From Lachnospiraceae bacterium (lineage in GTDB: Bacteria > Bacillota_A > Clostridia > Lachnospirales > Lachnospiraceae): DNA of 32,927 bases. Positions 16,625-25,095 of this stretch are shown piece after piece. Where the stretch lies: NCBI GenBank assembly GCA_009911175.1, contig QXWX01000075.1:1-32927 (forward strand), written 5' to 3'. Position 1 is the first letter of the stretch. Each line of letters starts with the position of its first letter. Made by a program: the position numbers and the translations under genes. The notes beneath the pieces were generated by a model that had not been told where the DNA came from, did not search any database, and saw only the letters and a program-made list of their open reading frames with translations.

Positions 16625-17749
16625 ATGGTACAATTAACACTTTTTATATCTGCAGATTACACGGAATTGGGCGATTATTTTGAGAAGAATAATATTCACT
16701 CTATTTTATTGGTATGTGATCATAGCATACAGTATTTAAAGATAAATAAATATTTTGAGTGCTTAGAAAATAGAAAAGGAATTAAGACTGTAAGGTTTTC
16801 TGACTTCAAACCGAATCCGTCATATGAATCTGTATTAGAGGGGTTAAAAAGTTATAAGGAATATCATTGTGACAGTATCGTGGCTGTTGGCGGAGGAAGC
16901 GCCATGGATGTGGCTAAATGTATCAAATTGTTTTTGAAATCTGAAGGAAATGGTGAAAATGGTTCATATTTGTCACAACCAATCATTCATAATAGCATTC
17001 AATTGCTGGCCATTCCTACTACTGCTGGAACTGGATCTGAGGCTACAAGATATGCTGTTATCTATTTTAACGGAGAGAAGCAATCTTTATCTGACGATAG
17101 CATAATACCTGCGGCAGTTCTGTTAGATGCCAGTGTCTTGGAAACTCTTCCAGTCTATCAGAAAAAAAGCACAGCGTTAGATGCCTTGTGCCATGGTATA
17201 GAGTCATTTTGGTCTGTGAACAGTACAGATGAAAGTAAGCGTTACAGCAGAGATTCTATACAAATGATTTTGAAGAATCTGGAGGGATACCTGGCTGGAA
17301 ATAAAAATACATATGGGCCGATGCTTAAGGCAGCAAATACAGCAGGGAAAGCAATCAATATTACTCAGACTACAGCCGGACATGCCATGTGCTATAAGCT
17401 GACAAGTATGTATGGTATCTCTCATGGACATGCAGCAGCTCTTTGTGTGAAAGCACTGTGGCCATGGATGATTGAGCACATTGGAGAATGTATAGATGCA
17501 CGTGGCAGGAAATTTCTTGAAGAGGTATTTATAGAACTTTCGGACATAATGGGATGCGAGACTCCTTACAGTGCAGCTGAAAAGTTTGCGAGTCTGATTG
17601 ACAGACTTGGAATGCTGGTACCGCAGGCAGACGAAAACGATTTTCATGTTTTGAAAACATCTGTCAATCCGGTACGGCTTAAGAATAATCCGGTCAGATT
17701 GGATGAGAAATCAATAGAGTATTTATACCACAGGATATTAAGTGAATGA
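16625..17749 (+). CDS. Iron-type alcohol dehydrogenase, probable phosphonoacetaldehyde reductase
   Basis: A group III (iron-dependent) alcohol dehydrogenase of 374 residues. The NAD(P)-binding GGGSAMDVAK is near residue 89 and IPTTAGTGSEATRYA follows. The metal ligands are visible: Asp near 186 and His near 190 in LDALCHGIESF, His near 253 in TAGHAMCY, and His near 267 in ISHGHA. PhpC-, FomC- and DhpG-type members of this family reduce phosphonoacetaldehyde to 2-hydroxyethylphosphonate. The gene sits between the mutase (one base after its stop codon) and the decarboxylase (4-base overlap), so this is the best reading. No 2-aminoethylphosphonate aminotransferase is present, which argues for the hydroxy rather than the amino phosphonate. 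Activity on another aldehyde cannot be excluded by sequence alone. Confidence 0.88.
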   Translation: MVQLTLFISADYTELGDYFEKNNIHSILLVCDHSIQYLKINKYFECLENRKGIKTVRFSDFKPNPSYESVLEGLKSYKEYHCDSIVAVGGGSAMDVAKCIKLFLKSEGNGENGSYLSQPIIHNSIQLLAIPTTAGTGSEATRYAVIYFNGEKQSLSDDSIIPAAVLLDASVLETLPVYQKKSTALDALCHGIESFWSVNSTDESKRYSRDSIQMILKNLEGYLAGNKNTYGPMLKAANTAGKAINITQTTAGHAMCYKLTSMYGISHGHAAALCVKALWPWMIEHIGECIDARGRKFLEEVFIELSDIMGCETPYSAAEKFASLIDRLGMLVPQADENDFHVLKTSVNPVRLKNNPVRLDEKSIEYLYHRILSE

Positions 17750-18870
17750 AAGTAGAAAAGTTTATAAAAATCATAGGTTCGGACTTTTATACAGGGGTTC
17801 CTGACAGCAAACTGAAACCTCTCTGTAATTATTTGATGGATACATACGGCATTGACCCTAAGCATCATATTATTGCTGCTAATGAGGGAAATTGTACTGC
17901 CCTTGCGGCAGGATACCATCTGGCGACCGGAAAAGTGCCTGTAGTTTATATGCAGAATAGCGGGGAAGGGAATATAATCAATCCAGTCGCAAGTCTGCTG
18001 AATGATAAAGTTTATGCGATACCAGTGATTTTCGTTATTGGATGGCGTGGAGAACCGGGCGTTCAGGATGAACCTCAACATATATATCAAGGGGAAGTTA
18101 CAGTTAAGCTCCTTGAGGATATGGGGATAAGAACATACATTATTGACGGGAATACTGCCGATGATGAAGTTGTCAGGGTTATGGACAAGTTCAGGGGAGT
18201 ACTGGCCGAGGGAAAAGATGTGGCGTTTGTTATCCGCAAAGGTGCATTGTCTGGTGCGCCGAAAGTGGAGTATAAAAATGAGAACCATATGCTCCGGGAA
18301 GAAATCATTCAGCATATTGTAAAAGTATCTGGAGAAGACCCTGTTATTTCCACTACAGGGAAAGCGAGCCGAGAACTTTTTGAAACGAGAGCAGTGAATA
18401 ATCAGAGTCATAAATATGATTTTCTGACAGTCGGTTCCATGGGGCACAGTTCTTCGATTGCTCTCGGCGTGGCCATCCATAAACCGGATACCCGTATCTG
18501 GTGCATTGATGGAGATGGCGCAGCCCTTATGCATATGGGAGCATTGGCCGTTATTGGAGCGAATAGACCCCATAATCTCATTCATATCCTGATCAACAAT
18601 GAAGCTCATGAAACAGTCGGTGGCATGCCTACAGTAGCAGAATCCATTGATTTGGTAAAAATTGTTCGTGCATGCGGTTATCCGAATGCTATAAGTGTGG
18701 AGAATTTTGGAGATTTGGATAGAGAGCTGAAAAGAGCAAAAGGAAGAAACGAATTGAGTTTCATCGAAGTAAAGTGTTCTATTGGATCAAGGACTGACTT
18801 AGGTAGGCCGACATCTACAGCTTTGGAGAATAAGCAGAACTTTATGGAGTATCTTTCATCCATTGAGTAG
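17746..18870 (+). CDS. aepY: Phosphonopyruvate decarboxylase
   Basis: A thiamine-diphosphate enzyme of 374 residues, the usual length of phosphonopyruvate decarboxylases and much shorter than acetolactate synthases. TGVPDSKLKPL and AANEGNCTALAAGYHLATG (with the cofactor-activating Glu) are at the N-terminus. GWRGEPGVQDEPQH is a family signature. The C-terminal half holds the thiamine/magnesium motif, starting at GDG near residue 256 and ending with INNEAHETVGG. It converts phosphonopyruvate to phosphonoacetaldehyde, the irreversible step that pulls the unfavourable mutase reaction forward. The start overlaps the reductase stop by 4 bases, giving a tight three-gene phosphonate unit. Confidence 0.95.
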   Translation: MKVEKFIKIIGSDFYTGVPDSKLKPLCNYLMDTYGIDPKHHIIAANEGNCTALAAGYHLATGKVPVVYMQNSGEGNIINPVASLLNDKVYAIPVIFVIGWRGEPGVQDEPQHIYQGEVTVKLLEDMGIRTYIIDGNTADDEVVRVMDKFRGVLAEGKDVAFVIRKGALSGAPKVEYKNENHMLREEIIQHIVKVSGEDPVISTTGKASRELFETRAVNNQSHKYDFLTVGSMGHSSSIALGVAIHKPDTRIWCIDGDGAALMHMGALAVIGANRPHNLIHILINNEAHETVGGMPTVAESIDLVKIVRACGYPNAISVENFGDLDRELKRAKGRNELSFIEVKCSIGSRTDLGRPTSTALENKQNFMEYLSSIE

Positions 18871-18931
18871 ATGTGGAAATAATTTATCCGAATAGGGAAA
18901 TATAAGAATACGGAATAACAGGTTAAACAAT

Positions 18932-20338
18932 ATGGCAAAGGTAAATGTTCGAAAGAAAGATTTACTTTGGGTATATGCTTCAAGATTTCTGACATTAGGA
19001 ATTAATATTTTGCTTTTACCTCTGATTATGCGGTATCTAAGCGAGGATGAGTTGGGACTCTGGTATGTTTTTTCAAGCATTGCACAAGTGGTGAATCTTT
19101 TTGACTTTGGATTTAATTCTACAATCTCAAGGCATATGACATATGCATGGAGTGGAGCTGACAGATTAGAGAAAACATCTGTTTCAAAGGAGTTTGGCAG
19201 TAATACAAACAGCAGTCTCGTGTCTGAAATAATAATTACCTGCCGTTTGGTTTACTTGATCATATCGTCAGTTGCTCTTATCGTAATGGCGACATTCGGG
19301 ACACTCTACATATTTAAAGTTGTGCATAATGGAATGACGAAAAACATGCTGATTTCATGGATCGTTTATATGCTGTCTGTTTTTCTGAATATGTTCTACG
19401 GCTACTGGTCTTCATTGCTGCAAGGCATTGGGGCAGTGGCAGAACGAAGTAAGATGGGTGTTTTTTCGAAGTCCGCGCAGATCGTTATAGCAACTGTCCT
19501 TATTTTAAGTGGTTTGGGGTTGTTGGGCTTCGTTATTTCGTATTTTATAAGCGGAATAATTCTTCGAATTGCCGGTAAAGTGTACTTTGCTAAAAGGACA
19601 AGACAAATTGAAATAAGTCATAAGGTAGAAAAGGATAAAATAAAGAACTGCTTTACTGCGGTCTGGGGGACGGCATGGAAAGATGGAATTGTGATGATTG
19701 CTCAATATTTGTCAACGCAGGCAAATACACTGATTTGTGCATATTATATAGACTTGGCATCTACAAGTGTATATGGCGTGATGACGCAAGTTGTGTCTGT
19801 GATTGCTTCAGTTGCGACGTCATATTTTACGGCATATCAGGCAGCGTTCAGCAGTGCCTGCCTGAGACGTGATAAGGAAGAACAAAAAAAGATTATTTGT
19901 GTTACGGATTTCATATATAAGCTTATTTTTATCGCAGGAATGATTGCATTGTTTACAGTTGGATTTCCACTTCTTTATCTATTGCGTCCAGGGATGCAGA
20001 TCGGGATTGCATTTAGTATTGTGCTGTGTATTTTTTATTATTTCTTTAATCAGAAAGACTTATTTGCATCTATGATTGCTTCATCTAACGAAGTTCCTTT
20101 CTGGCCGGCATATGTTATATCAGCAGTTAGTTCCTTTTTGCTGTCAATTTTATTCGTACGTGTATTTAATATGGGCATAATGGGACTGGTGACGGCACAG
20201 CTTGCGGTCAATATGGCTTATAATTGCTGGTACTGGCCAATCTACATGCTAAATAAGGCAGGAATTAGATATTTTGAAATCTACACGATTGGGTTTGGGT
20301 ATATAAAAGCAAAGCTGGATTTACTACGGTCAAAATAG
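18932..20338 (+). CDS. wzx: Wzx-type polysaccharide flippase (MOP superfamily)
   Basis: A 468-residue membrane protein with about 12-14 hydrophobic segments. The N-terminal pattern KDLLWVYASRFLTLGINILLLP, followed by MRYLSEDELGLWYVFSSIAQ and FDFGFNSTISRHMTYAWSGA, is typical of oligosaccharide flippases of the Wzx/PST group. It would move undecaprenyl-linked repeat units to the outer face for the polymerase encoded at 11103. The ribosome site is weak. A 61-nt gap separates it from the phosphonate unit, with no terminator visible. Family assignment is firm; substrate specificity is not predictable. Confidence 0.93.
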   Translation: MAKVNVRKKDLLWVYASRFLTLGINILLLPLIMRYLSEDELGLWYVFSSIAQVVNLFDFGFNSTISRHMTYAWSGADRLEKTSVSKEFGSNTNSSLVSEIIITCRLVYLIISSVALIVMATFGTLYIFKVVHNGMTKNMLISWIVYMLSVFLNMFYGYWSSLLQGIGAVAERSKMGVFSKSAQIVIATVLILSGLGLLGFVISYFISGIILRIAGKVYFAKRTRQIEISHKVEKDKIKNCFTAVWGTAWKDGIVMIAQYLSTQANTLICAYYIDLASTSVYGVMTQVVSVIASVATSYFTAYQAAFSSACLRRDKEEQKKIICVTDFIYKLIFIAGMIALFTVGFPLLYLLRPGMQIGIAFSIVLCIFYYFFNQKDLFASMIASSNEVPFWPAYVISAVSSFLLSILFVRVFNMGIMGLVTAQLAVNMAYNCWYWPIYMLNKAGIRYFEIYTIGFGYIKAKLDLLRSK

Positions 20339-20389
20339 TATTGAAATATTGGGATATAACCTATAAATAATTTGAGGTGATAAAAGCAT

Positions 20390-21403
20390 ATGATTATAAC
20401 AAAGACACCGTTTCGTATGTCTTTTTTTGGTGGTGGAACAGATATAGAATCTTTTTTTCGAGAACATGGCGGAGCAGTCATTTCCACTACATTTGATAAA
20501 TATTGTTATGTGATTGTCAGACATCTGCCGCGTTTTTTTGACTATAAAACGCACCTTACATATTCGAAGATGGAGTACGTAAGTCAATATGAAGAGATTA
20601 ATCATCCTGCAATCAGGGAAGCAATGAGAATGCTGGATATTCATGAAATACATCTTACATATGATGCTGACCTGCCTGCCAGATCCGGACTGGGCACGTC
20701 CAGTTCATTTGCCGTGGGGATGCTGAATGCGTTCTACTGCCTTAAGGGTAAGTATGTCGATAGGAAGAAACTGGCAGATGATGCTATTTATCTTGAAAGA
20801 AGTGCATGTCATGAAGCAGGAGGATGGCAGGACCAGATAGCAGCCAGTTATGGTGGATTTAACCGTATTAATTTTAGTTCGGAAGGTTACGACGTTGCTC
20901 CGGTGATCATATCTCCTGATCGTAAGAAACAGTTGGAAGAAAATCTGCTTATGTTTTTCACTGGATTTGTCAGATATTCCTCAGAAGTTCAGGAAAAAAA
21001 TGCCTCTTCATCTATCGATAAGACAAAGAAACTTAAGAAAATGCTGGATCTTGTGGATCAGGCCGAGATGATTTTAGTAGACCAGAACAAAGATTTGAGC
21101 GAATTTGGAAGTCTTTTGGATGAATCATGGAAAATGAAAAGAGGAACCGGCAGTTCTGTGTCAACAGATGAAATAGATAGACTCTATGATGCCGGAATGT
21201 ATGCCGGAGCTATAGGCGGTAAGCTTTTAGGAGCAGGCGGGGGCGGATTCCTTATTTTCTATGTGCCGAAAGAACGCCAGGATGCAGTCAGAGAGGCTAT
21301 GAAAAATCTGTTATATATACCATTTCATTTTGAAGACACCGGAACTCAGGTGATTCACTATACACCGGAAGGATATGACTTGGAAAAGGGAGTTCTTTTA
21401 TAG
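20390..21403 (+). CDS. hddA: D-glycero-alpha-D-manno-heptose 7-phosphate kinase
   Basis: A GHMP-superfamily sugar kinase of 337 residues. The N-terminal TPFRMSFFGGGTD is the HddA signature. The ATP loop is LPARSGLGTSSSFAVGML near residues 94-110, and the C-terminal glycine-rich motif is GGKLLGAGGGGF. HddA phosphorylates heptose-7-phosphate at the alpha-anomeric position, which directs the pathway to GDP-heptose rather than ADP-heptose. The partners are in the same window: GmhA at 30447 and an HddC-GmhB fusion at 31133. The start has a strong GAGGTGAT at 20374-20381. A fucokinase-like role is the main alternative, but the partner set makes the heptose function very likely. Confidence 0.92.
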   Translation: MIITKTPFRMSFFGGGTDIESFFREHGGAVISTTFDKYCYVIVRHLPRFFDYKTHLTYSKMEYVSQYEEINHPAIREAMRMLDIHEIHLTYDADLPARSGLGTSSSFAVGMLNAFYCLKGKYVDRKKLADDAIYLERSACHEAGGWQDQIAASYGGFNRINFSSEGYDVAPVIISPDRKKQLEENLLMFFTGFVRYSSEVQEKNASSSIDKTKKLKKMLDLVDQAEMILVDQNKDLSEFGSLLDESWKMKRGTGSSVSTDEIDRLYDAGMYAGAIGGKLLGAGGGGFLIFYVPKERQDAVREAMKNLLYIPFHFEDTGTQVIHYTPEGYDLEKGVLL

Positions 21404-21429
21404 CAGGTATTGAACTGTGAGAGGAGTGA

Positions 21430-22302
21430 ATGGAAGTCATGAATATCGTTGTTGTTGGTGCTTCTGGGTATATCGGTACTGGGATTACAAAGCATTTCAA
21501 AGCAAATCGGATACATGACAAGATATACACGGCTGGACGTCATATGGAGTCAGATATTCAATTGGATTTATCAAATATCGAATGCTTTGACGAGTCACAG
21601 CTAGATGATGTCGATTATATGATCTTTGCATCTGCAGTATCAGGACCGGATCAATGCGATAAGGAGCAGAAAAAAGCCTGGAAGATTAATGTGGACAGTA
21701 CGGTCAGAGTGATTCGGTATGCAGTAAGTAAGGGCTGCAGAGTGCTTTTTCTGTCCAGTGATGCGGTGTACGGGGATATGATCGGAAAAATCTATTCCGA
21801 GGAAGATGCAACAGAACCAAGGACAGCTTATGGTAGGATGAAGAAAGCTGTTGAGGATGCATTCCGTGGAGAAAGTCTGTTTAAGTCACTTAGATTATCC
21901 TATGTCGCATCAGGACATGACAAATTTATATCTTATTGTTTAGCATGTATGAAAAAAGGGGAAACAGCAGACATATTTCATCCTTTTTACAGAAATTGTG
22001 TGACAATGACGGAGGTCATCCACATTGTGGACTGGTTTCGGGATCATTTTGATGATTTCGAGCCATCAGCTCTGAACGTATGCGGTACGGAATTGGTGAG
22101 CAGAGTACGTATTGCAGATGAATTAAACCGTATTTATGACAGCGAATTAAATTATACGATAGCCATGATGGGGGATGCGTTCTTTGCGAATCGGCCGCGC
22201 ATTACACAGATGGAAAGTCGCTACCTTTATGAATATGGGATACTGAAACCACGATCATTTAGTGAAAGATTAAAAAAAGAACTGGAGGATATGAAACGAT
22301 GA
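21430..22302 (+). CDS. Extended short-chain dehydrogenase, RmlD/epimerase-like
   Basis: A 290-residue NAD(P)-dependent Rossmann enzyme. MNIVVVGASGYIGTGI gives the GxxGxxG loop, LFLSSDAVYGD the serine region, and AYGRMKKAVEDAF the catalytic YxxxK. The overall look is RmlD-like (4-keto-sugar reductase) rather than a dehydratase. It overlaps by 4 bases with the following GDP-mannose-dehydratase-like gene and follows HddA. It is a good candidate for reducing the 4-keto-6-deoxy-heptose to GDP-6-deoxy-heptose, as DmhB does in Yersinia. GAGGAG at 21421-21426 is very close to ATG 21430, so ATG 21439, which begins at the Rossmann strand, is equally plausible. Epimerase activity is an alternative. Confidence 0.8.
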   Translation: MEVMNIVVVGASGYIGTGITKHFKANRIHDKIYTAGRHMESDIQLDLSNIECFDESQLDDVDYMIFASAVSGPDQCDKEQKKAWKINVDSTVRVIRYAVSKGCRVLFLSSDAVYGDMIGKIYSEEDATEPRTAYGRMKKAVEDAFRGESLFKSLRLSYVASGHDKFISYCLACMKKGETADIFHPFYRNCVTMTEVIHIVDWFRDHFDDFEPSALNVCGTELVSRVRIADELNRIYDSELNYTIAMMGDAFFANRPRITQMESRYLYEYGILKPRSFSERLKKELEDMKR

Positions 22303-23333
22303 GTAAAGCATTGATTACCGGGATTACGGGCATGGTCGGTTCCCATCTTGCAGATTATCTGATAGAACATACGGATTGGGAGATTTATGGAGTCTGCCGA
22401 TGGCGCAGTCCGTTAGATAATGTGGAACATTTGCTGGATCGTGTCAACAGGAAAGACAGGATTTATTTTGTATATGGGGATCTGAATGACGAGATATCAT
22501 TAGTGAAAGCAGTACGGGATATACGACCGGATTATGTGTTCCATTTAGCGGCACAAAGCTATCCGCAGACAAGTTTTACGGCTCCGATTGATACATTGAA
22601 CACAAATATTCTTGGTACATGCCGTTTGATGGAAGCGATTCATCTTGAGATGAAAAATGATAAGTCCTATCATCCGATCATTCATGTATGTGCAAGCTCT
22701 GAAGTATTTGGAAGGATTCCACCGGAGAAGAAGCCGGAAAGCGGGATTCACGAGGAATGCCCTTTCCATCCTGCAAGTCCGTATGCAATCAGCAAGGTCG
22801 GTACAGACCTTTTGGGACGATACTATGCGGAAGCCTATGGTATGACTGTAATGACCACGAGGATGTTTACGCATACAGGACCGAGGCGAGGAGATGTATT
22901 TCATGAGAGTACCTTTGCCAAGCAGATCGCAATGATAGAAGCAGGGATCATTGAACCAAAGGTGATGGTAGGGAATCTGAAAAGTTTACGGACTTATGCG
23001 GATGTCAGAGATGCTGTAAGGGCATATTATATGCTTGTAACAGTCAATCCTGTTGCAGGTGAATATTACAACATCGGTGGCTCATATACCTGCGAAGTCG
23101 GAGATACATTGAACACATTGATTTCTTACAGCACAAAGAAAGATGAGATAGAAGTGGTTACTGATCCGGAGCGGCTTCGTCCGATTGATGCGGATTTACA
23201 GATACCAGATTGCAGGAAGTTTAAGGAGCATACTGGTTGGAAGCCAGAGATCTCATTTGAAACAACCATGCATGATTTGCTGGATTACTGGAGAAACAGA
23301 GTTGAAGATGGGAAGATATTCCTCACAAGATGA
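22299..23333 (+). CDS. GDP-mannose 4,6-dehydratase-like enzyme, probable GDP-heptose 4,6-dehydratase
   Basis: A 344-residue extended SDR of the GDP-mannose 4,6-dehydratase type. ALITGITGMVGSHLADYL is the cofactor loop, FHLAAQSYPQTSF is characteristic of the Gmd group, CASSEVFG carries the Ser/Glu catalytic positions, and SPYAISKVGTDL the YxxxK. LRTYADVRDAVRAYYML follows the usual Gmd C-terminal pattern. The neighbouring heptose genes make GDP-D-glycero-alpha-D-manno-heptose the likely substrate, as for DmhA of Yersinia or the Campylobacter capsule enzyme, giving a 6-deoxy-4-keto-heptose. GDP-mannose (to rhamnose or 6-deoxytalose) is the alternative. It overlaps both neighbours by ATGA, so the three genes are coupled. 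Confidence 0.87.
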   Translation: MSKALITGITGMVGSHLADYLIEHTDWEIYGVCRWRSPLDNVEHLLDRVNRKDRIYFVYGDLNDEISLVKAVRDIRPDYVFHLAAQSYPQTSFTAPIDTLNTNILGTCRLMEAIHLEMKNDKSYHPIIHVCASSEVFGRIPPEKKPESGIHEECPFHPASPYAISKVGTDLLGRYYAEAYGMTVMTTRMFTHTGPRRGDVFHESTFAKQIAMIEAGIIEPKVMVGNLKSLRTYADVRDAVRAYYMLVTVNPVAGEYYNIGGSYTCEVGDTLNTLISYSTKKDEIEVVTDPERLRPIDADLQIPDCRKFKEHTGWKPEISFETTMHDLLDYWRNRVEDGKIFLTR

Positions 23334-25051
23334 AGAATAGAGTTATGAAGACGGTTGAAGCTAAAAGGATATATATTAATTCTAACCCAAAACCGTTATT
23401 AAAAAAACATGTTTTTATCGGCGGGATATTAGGAGCTGTTATATATATTTGCCTGTGTGGAGTAAAAACACTGAATCCATTTAATTATGATTGGATATTG
23501 AATGTGTATCATGATTCTACTCTTAGTTTCCTGGGCTGGATTTTCTATGAAAAGGCTCCTGTTTCGGAAGGAATCTTTTCATGTATGGATATGTCCTATC
23601 CGCATCGATTGTCGATTATTTTTACAGATGTGATTATTCCATTTGCGGTAGTTCTAAAGCCTGTATTGAAACTTTTACTTCCAGAACATACGATAGTTCA
23701 ATATCTTGGAATATGGTCGTTGACATGCTATGTGTTACAGGGGGTGTTTGCGGCACTTCTTTTTTATAAAATAACGCAAAACAACATTGCGAGGCTTTGC
23801 GGAACTATCATTATGCTTTTCTCTCCAATTATGATGCAAAGACTATTTATGCATAATACACTTGTTGCGCATTGGCTGATTATTGCAGCTTTATGCATAT
23901 GTGTTTATAGAAAAGAACTGGATAGAAGGCAGTATTTGCTCTGGGTATTACTCTTTGGAATGGCCGCGCTGATACATTTGTATTTTGTGCCGATGCTTGC
24001 AATTATTTTTGCTTCGAAAATGCTCTATGAATTATTACTGAAAGAAAGTTTATTACCCTCTTTTGTTACCGGGGCAATAAGTTTGGCACTTTCAGTCGGC
24101 ATCATTGCTGCGCTTGGAGGATTTTCAACAGAGATTGTCGATGCAGACCAGGCATGGAGCTATACAATACTTTATAAGTACAGCAGTAATCTATTAACCT
24201 GGATTATTTCTCTGGGCAATTCTTTATTTCTACCGGACTTACCCTCCATGGAAGAAGAATACGAAGGGTTTGCATATTTAGGAGTCGGGATGCTGATAGG
24301 TATTCTGTGCCTATTGGTGGTATTTATAGTATGCAAGGTAAAACGAAAACAAATTGTTAATAACAAAGCAGCAGTGTTATGTTCTGCTATATGTATACTA
24401 TTATCAATTATTTTAGGAGTTGGTCCGAGAGTAACTGTATTTGACAGGGAACTCGTCAATATAGGCTTGCCGAGCGTCGTAGATTATTTTTTTGCTATTT
24501 TCCGAAGTATTGGAAGATTCATATGGATTGCATACTATATTATCATTGCAGGTACAATCTCTTTTTTGGGAAATAAAGGAGATGTCATAATCCTTAAGAA
24601 TAAAAAAATAAAACCTATAAATATAATATTGATTTTTATTTTGATTATTCAAATCATGGACTTGTCACCGATGATCATAAATAAGAGAAATGAATTAATA
24701 AATGCATCAGTATGGCAGACTAAAATGACATCTGATAGATGGAACGATATTAAGGACGATTTTGATAATGTGTATATAATAACGGCAGATTTGACAAGGA
24801 GTCCCAGGCAGGAAGCTTATTCAATGTATATGTATGCATATAATAACGACCTAAAGCTAACATCAAGTTTTTTTGCGCATATGAATGATACATTGAAAAA
24901 TGAATCATTACAATATTATGATGATTTAGTCAATGGAAAAGCGAAAGAACGTACATTATATTGGTTTGAAAATGAACATTATTATGACGTTGCAGTCAAC
25001 TATATTCATTGTGAAACAATTGATGGATATTTCGTGGGGTGGGTTGAGTAA
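23330..25051 (+). CDS. DUF6311-like multi-pass membrane protein, possible GT-C glycosyltransferase
   Basis: A 573-residue protein with about 10-11 hydrophobic segments ending near residue 445, then a roughly 120-residue soluble C-terminal domain. The N-terminal loop after the first segment, with NYDWILNVYHDSTLSFLGW and later SYPHRLSIIFTDVIIPFAV, LGIWSLTCYVLQG and HNTLVAHWLI, matches my recollection of the DUF6311 family. That family is polytopic and resembles lipid-linked-sugar-using (GT-C) transferases. The acidic residue in the first loop would fit a GT-C catalytic site, though this is inference. The next gene encodes a GtrB/ArnC-like enzyme that makes a polyprenyl-phosphate sugar. I therefore suggest it transfers that sugar to the polymer outside the cell. 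Confidence 0.72.
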   Translation: MKNRVMKTVEAKRIYINSNPKPLLKKHVFIGGILGAVIYICLCGVKTLNPFNYDWILNVYHDSTLSFLGWIFYEKAPVSEGIFSCMDMSYPHRLSIIFTDVIIPFAVVLKPVLKLLLPEHTIVQYLGIWSLTCYVLQGVFAALLFYKITQNNIARLCGTIIMLFSPIMMQRLFMHNTLVAHWLIIAALCICVYRKELDRRQYLLWVLLFGMAALIHLYFVPMLAIIFASKMLYELLLKESLLPSFVTGAISLALSVGIIAALGGFSTEIVDADQAWSYTILYKYSSNLLTWIISLGNSLFLPDLPSMEEEYEGFAYLGVGMLIGILCLLVVFIVCKVKRKQIVNNKAAVLCSAICILLSIILGVGPRVTVFDRELVNIGLPSVVDYFFAIFRSIGRFIWIAYYIIIAGTISFLGNKGDVIILKNKKIKPINIILIFILIIQIMDLSPMIINKRNELINASVWQTKMTSDRWNDIKDDFDNVYIITADLTRSPRQEAYSMYMYAYNNDLKLTSSFFAHMNDTLKNESLQYYDDLVNGKAKERTLYWFENEHYYDVAVNYIHCETIDGYFVGWVE

Positions 25052-25095
25052 AAGCTGAAAGGATACTTAATAGGGAGGTTTTTCTAAACGAAATA

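Noticed and set aside
17644..18609. Long open frame of about 320 codons on the - strand
   Set aside because: It lies wholly over the phosphonopyruvate decarboxylase gene, which has clear thiamine motifs. Its own translation is rich in His, Ile, Asn and Cys with no domain, and no ribosome site precedes it.
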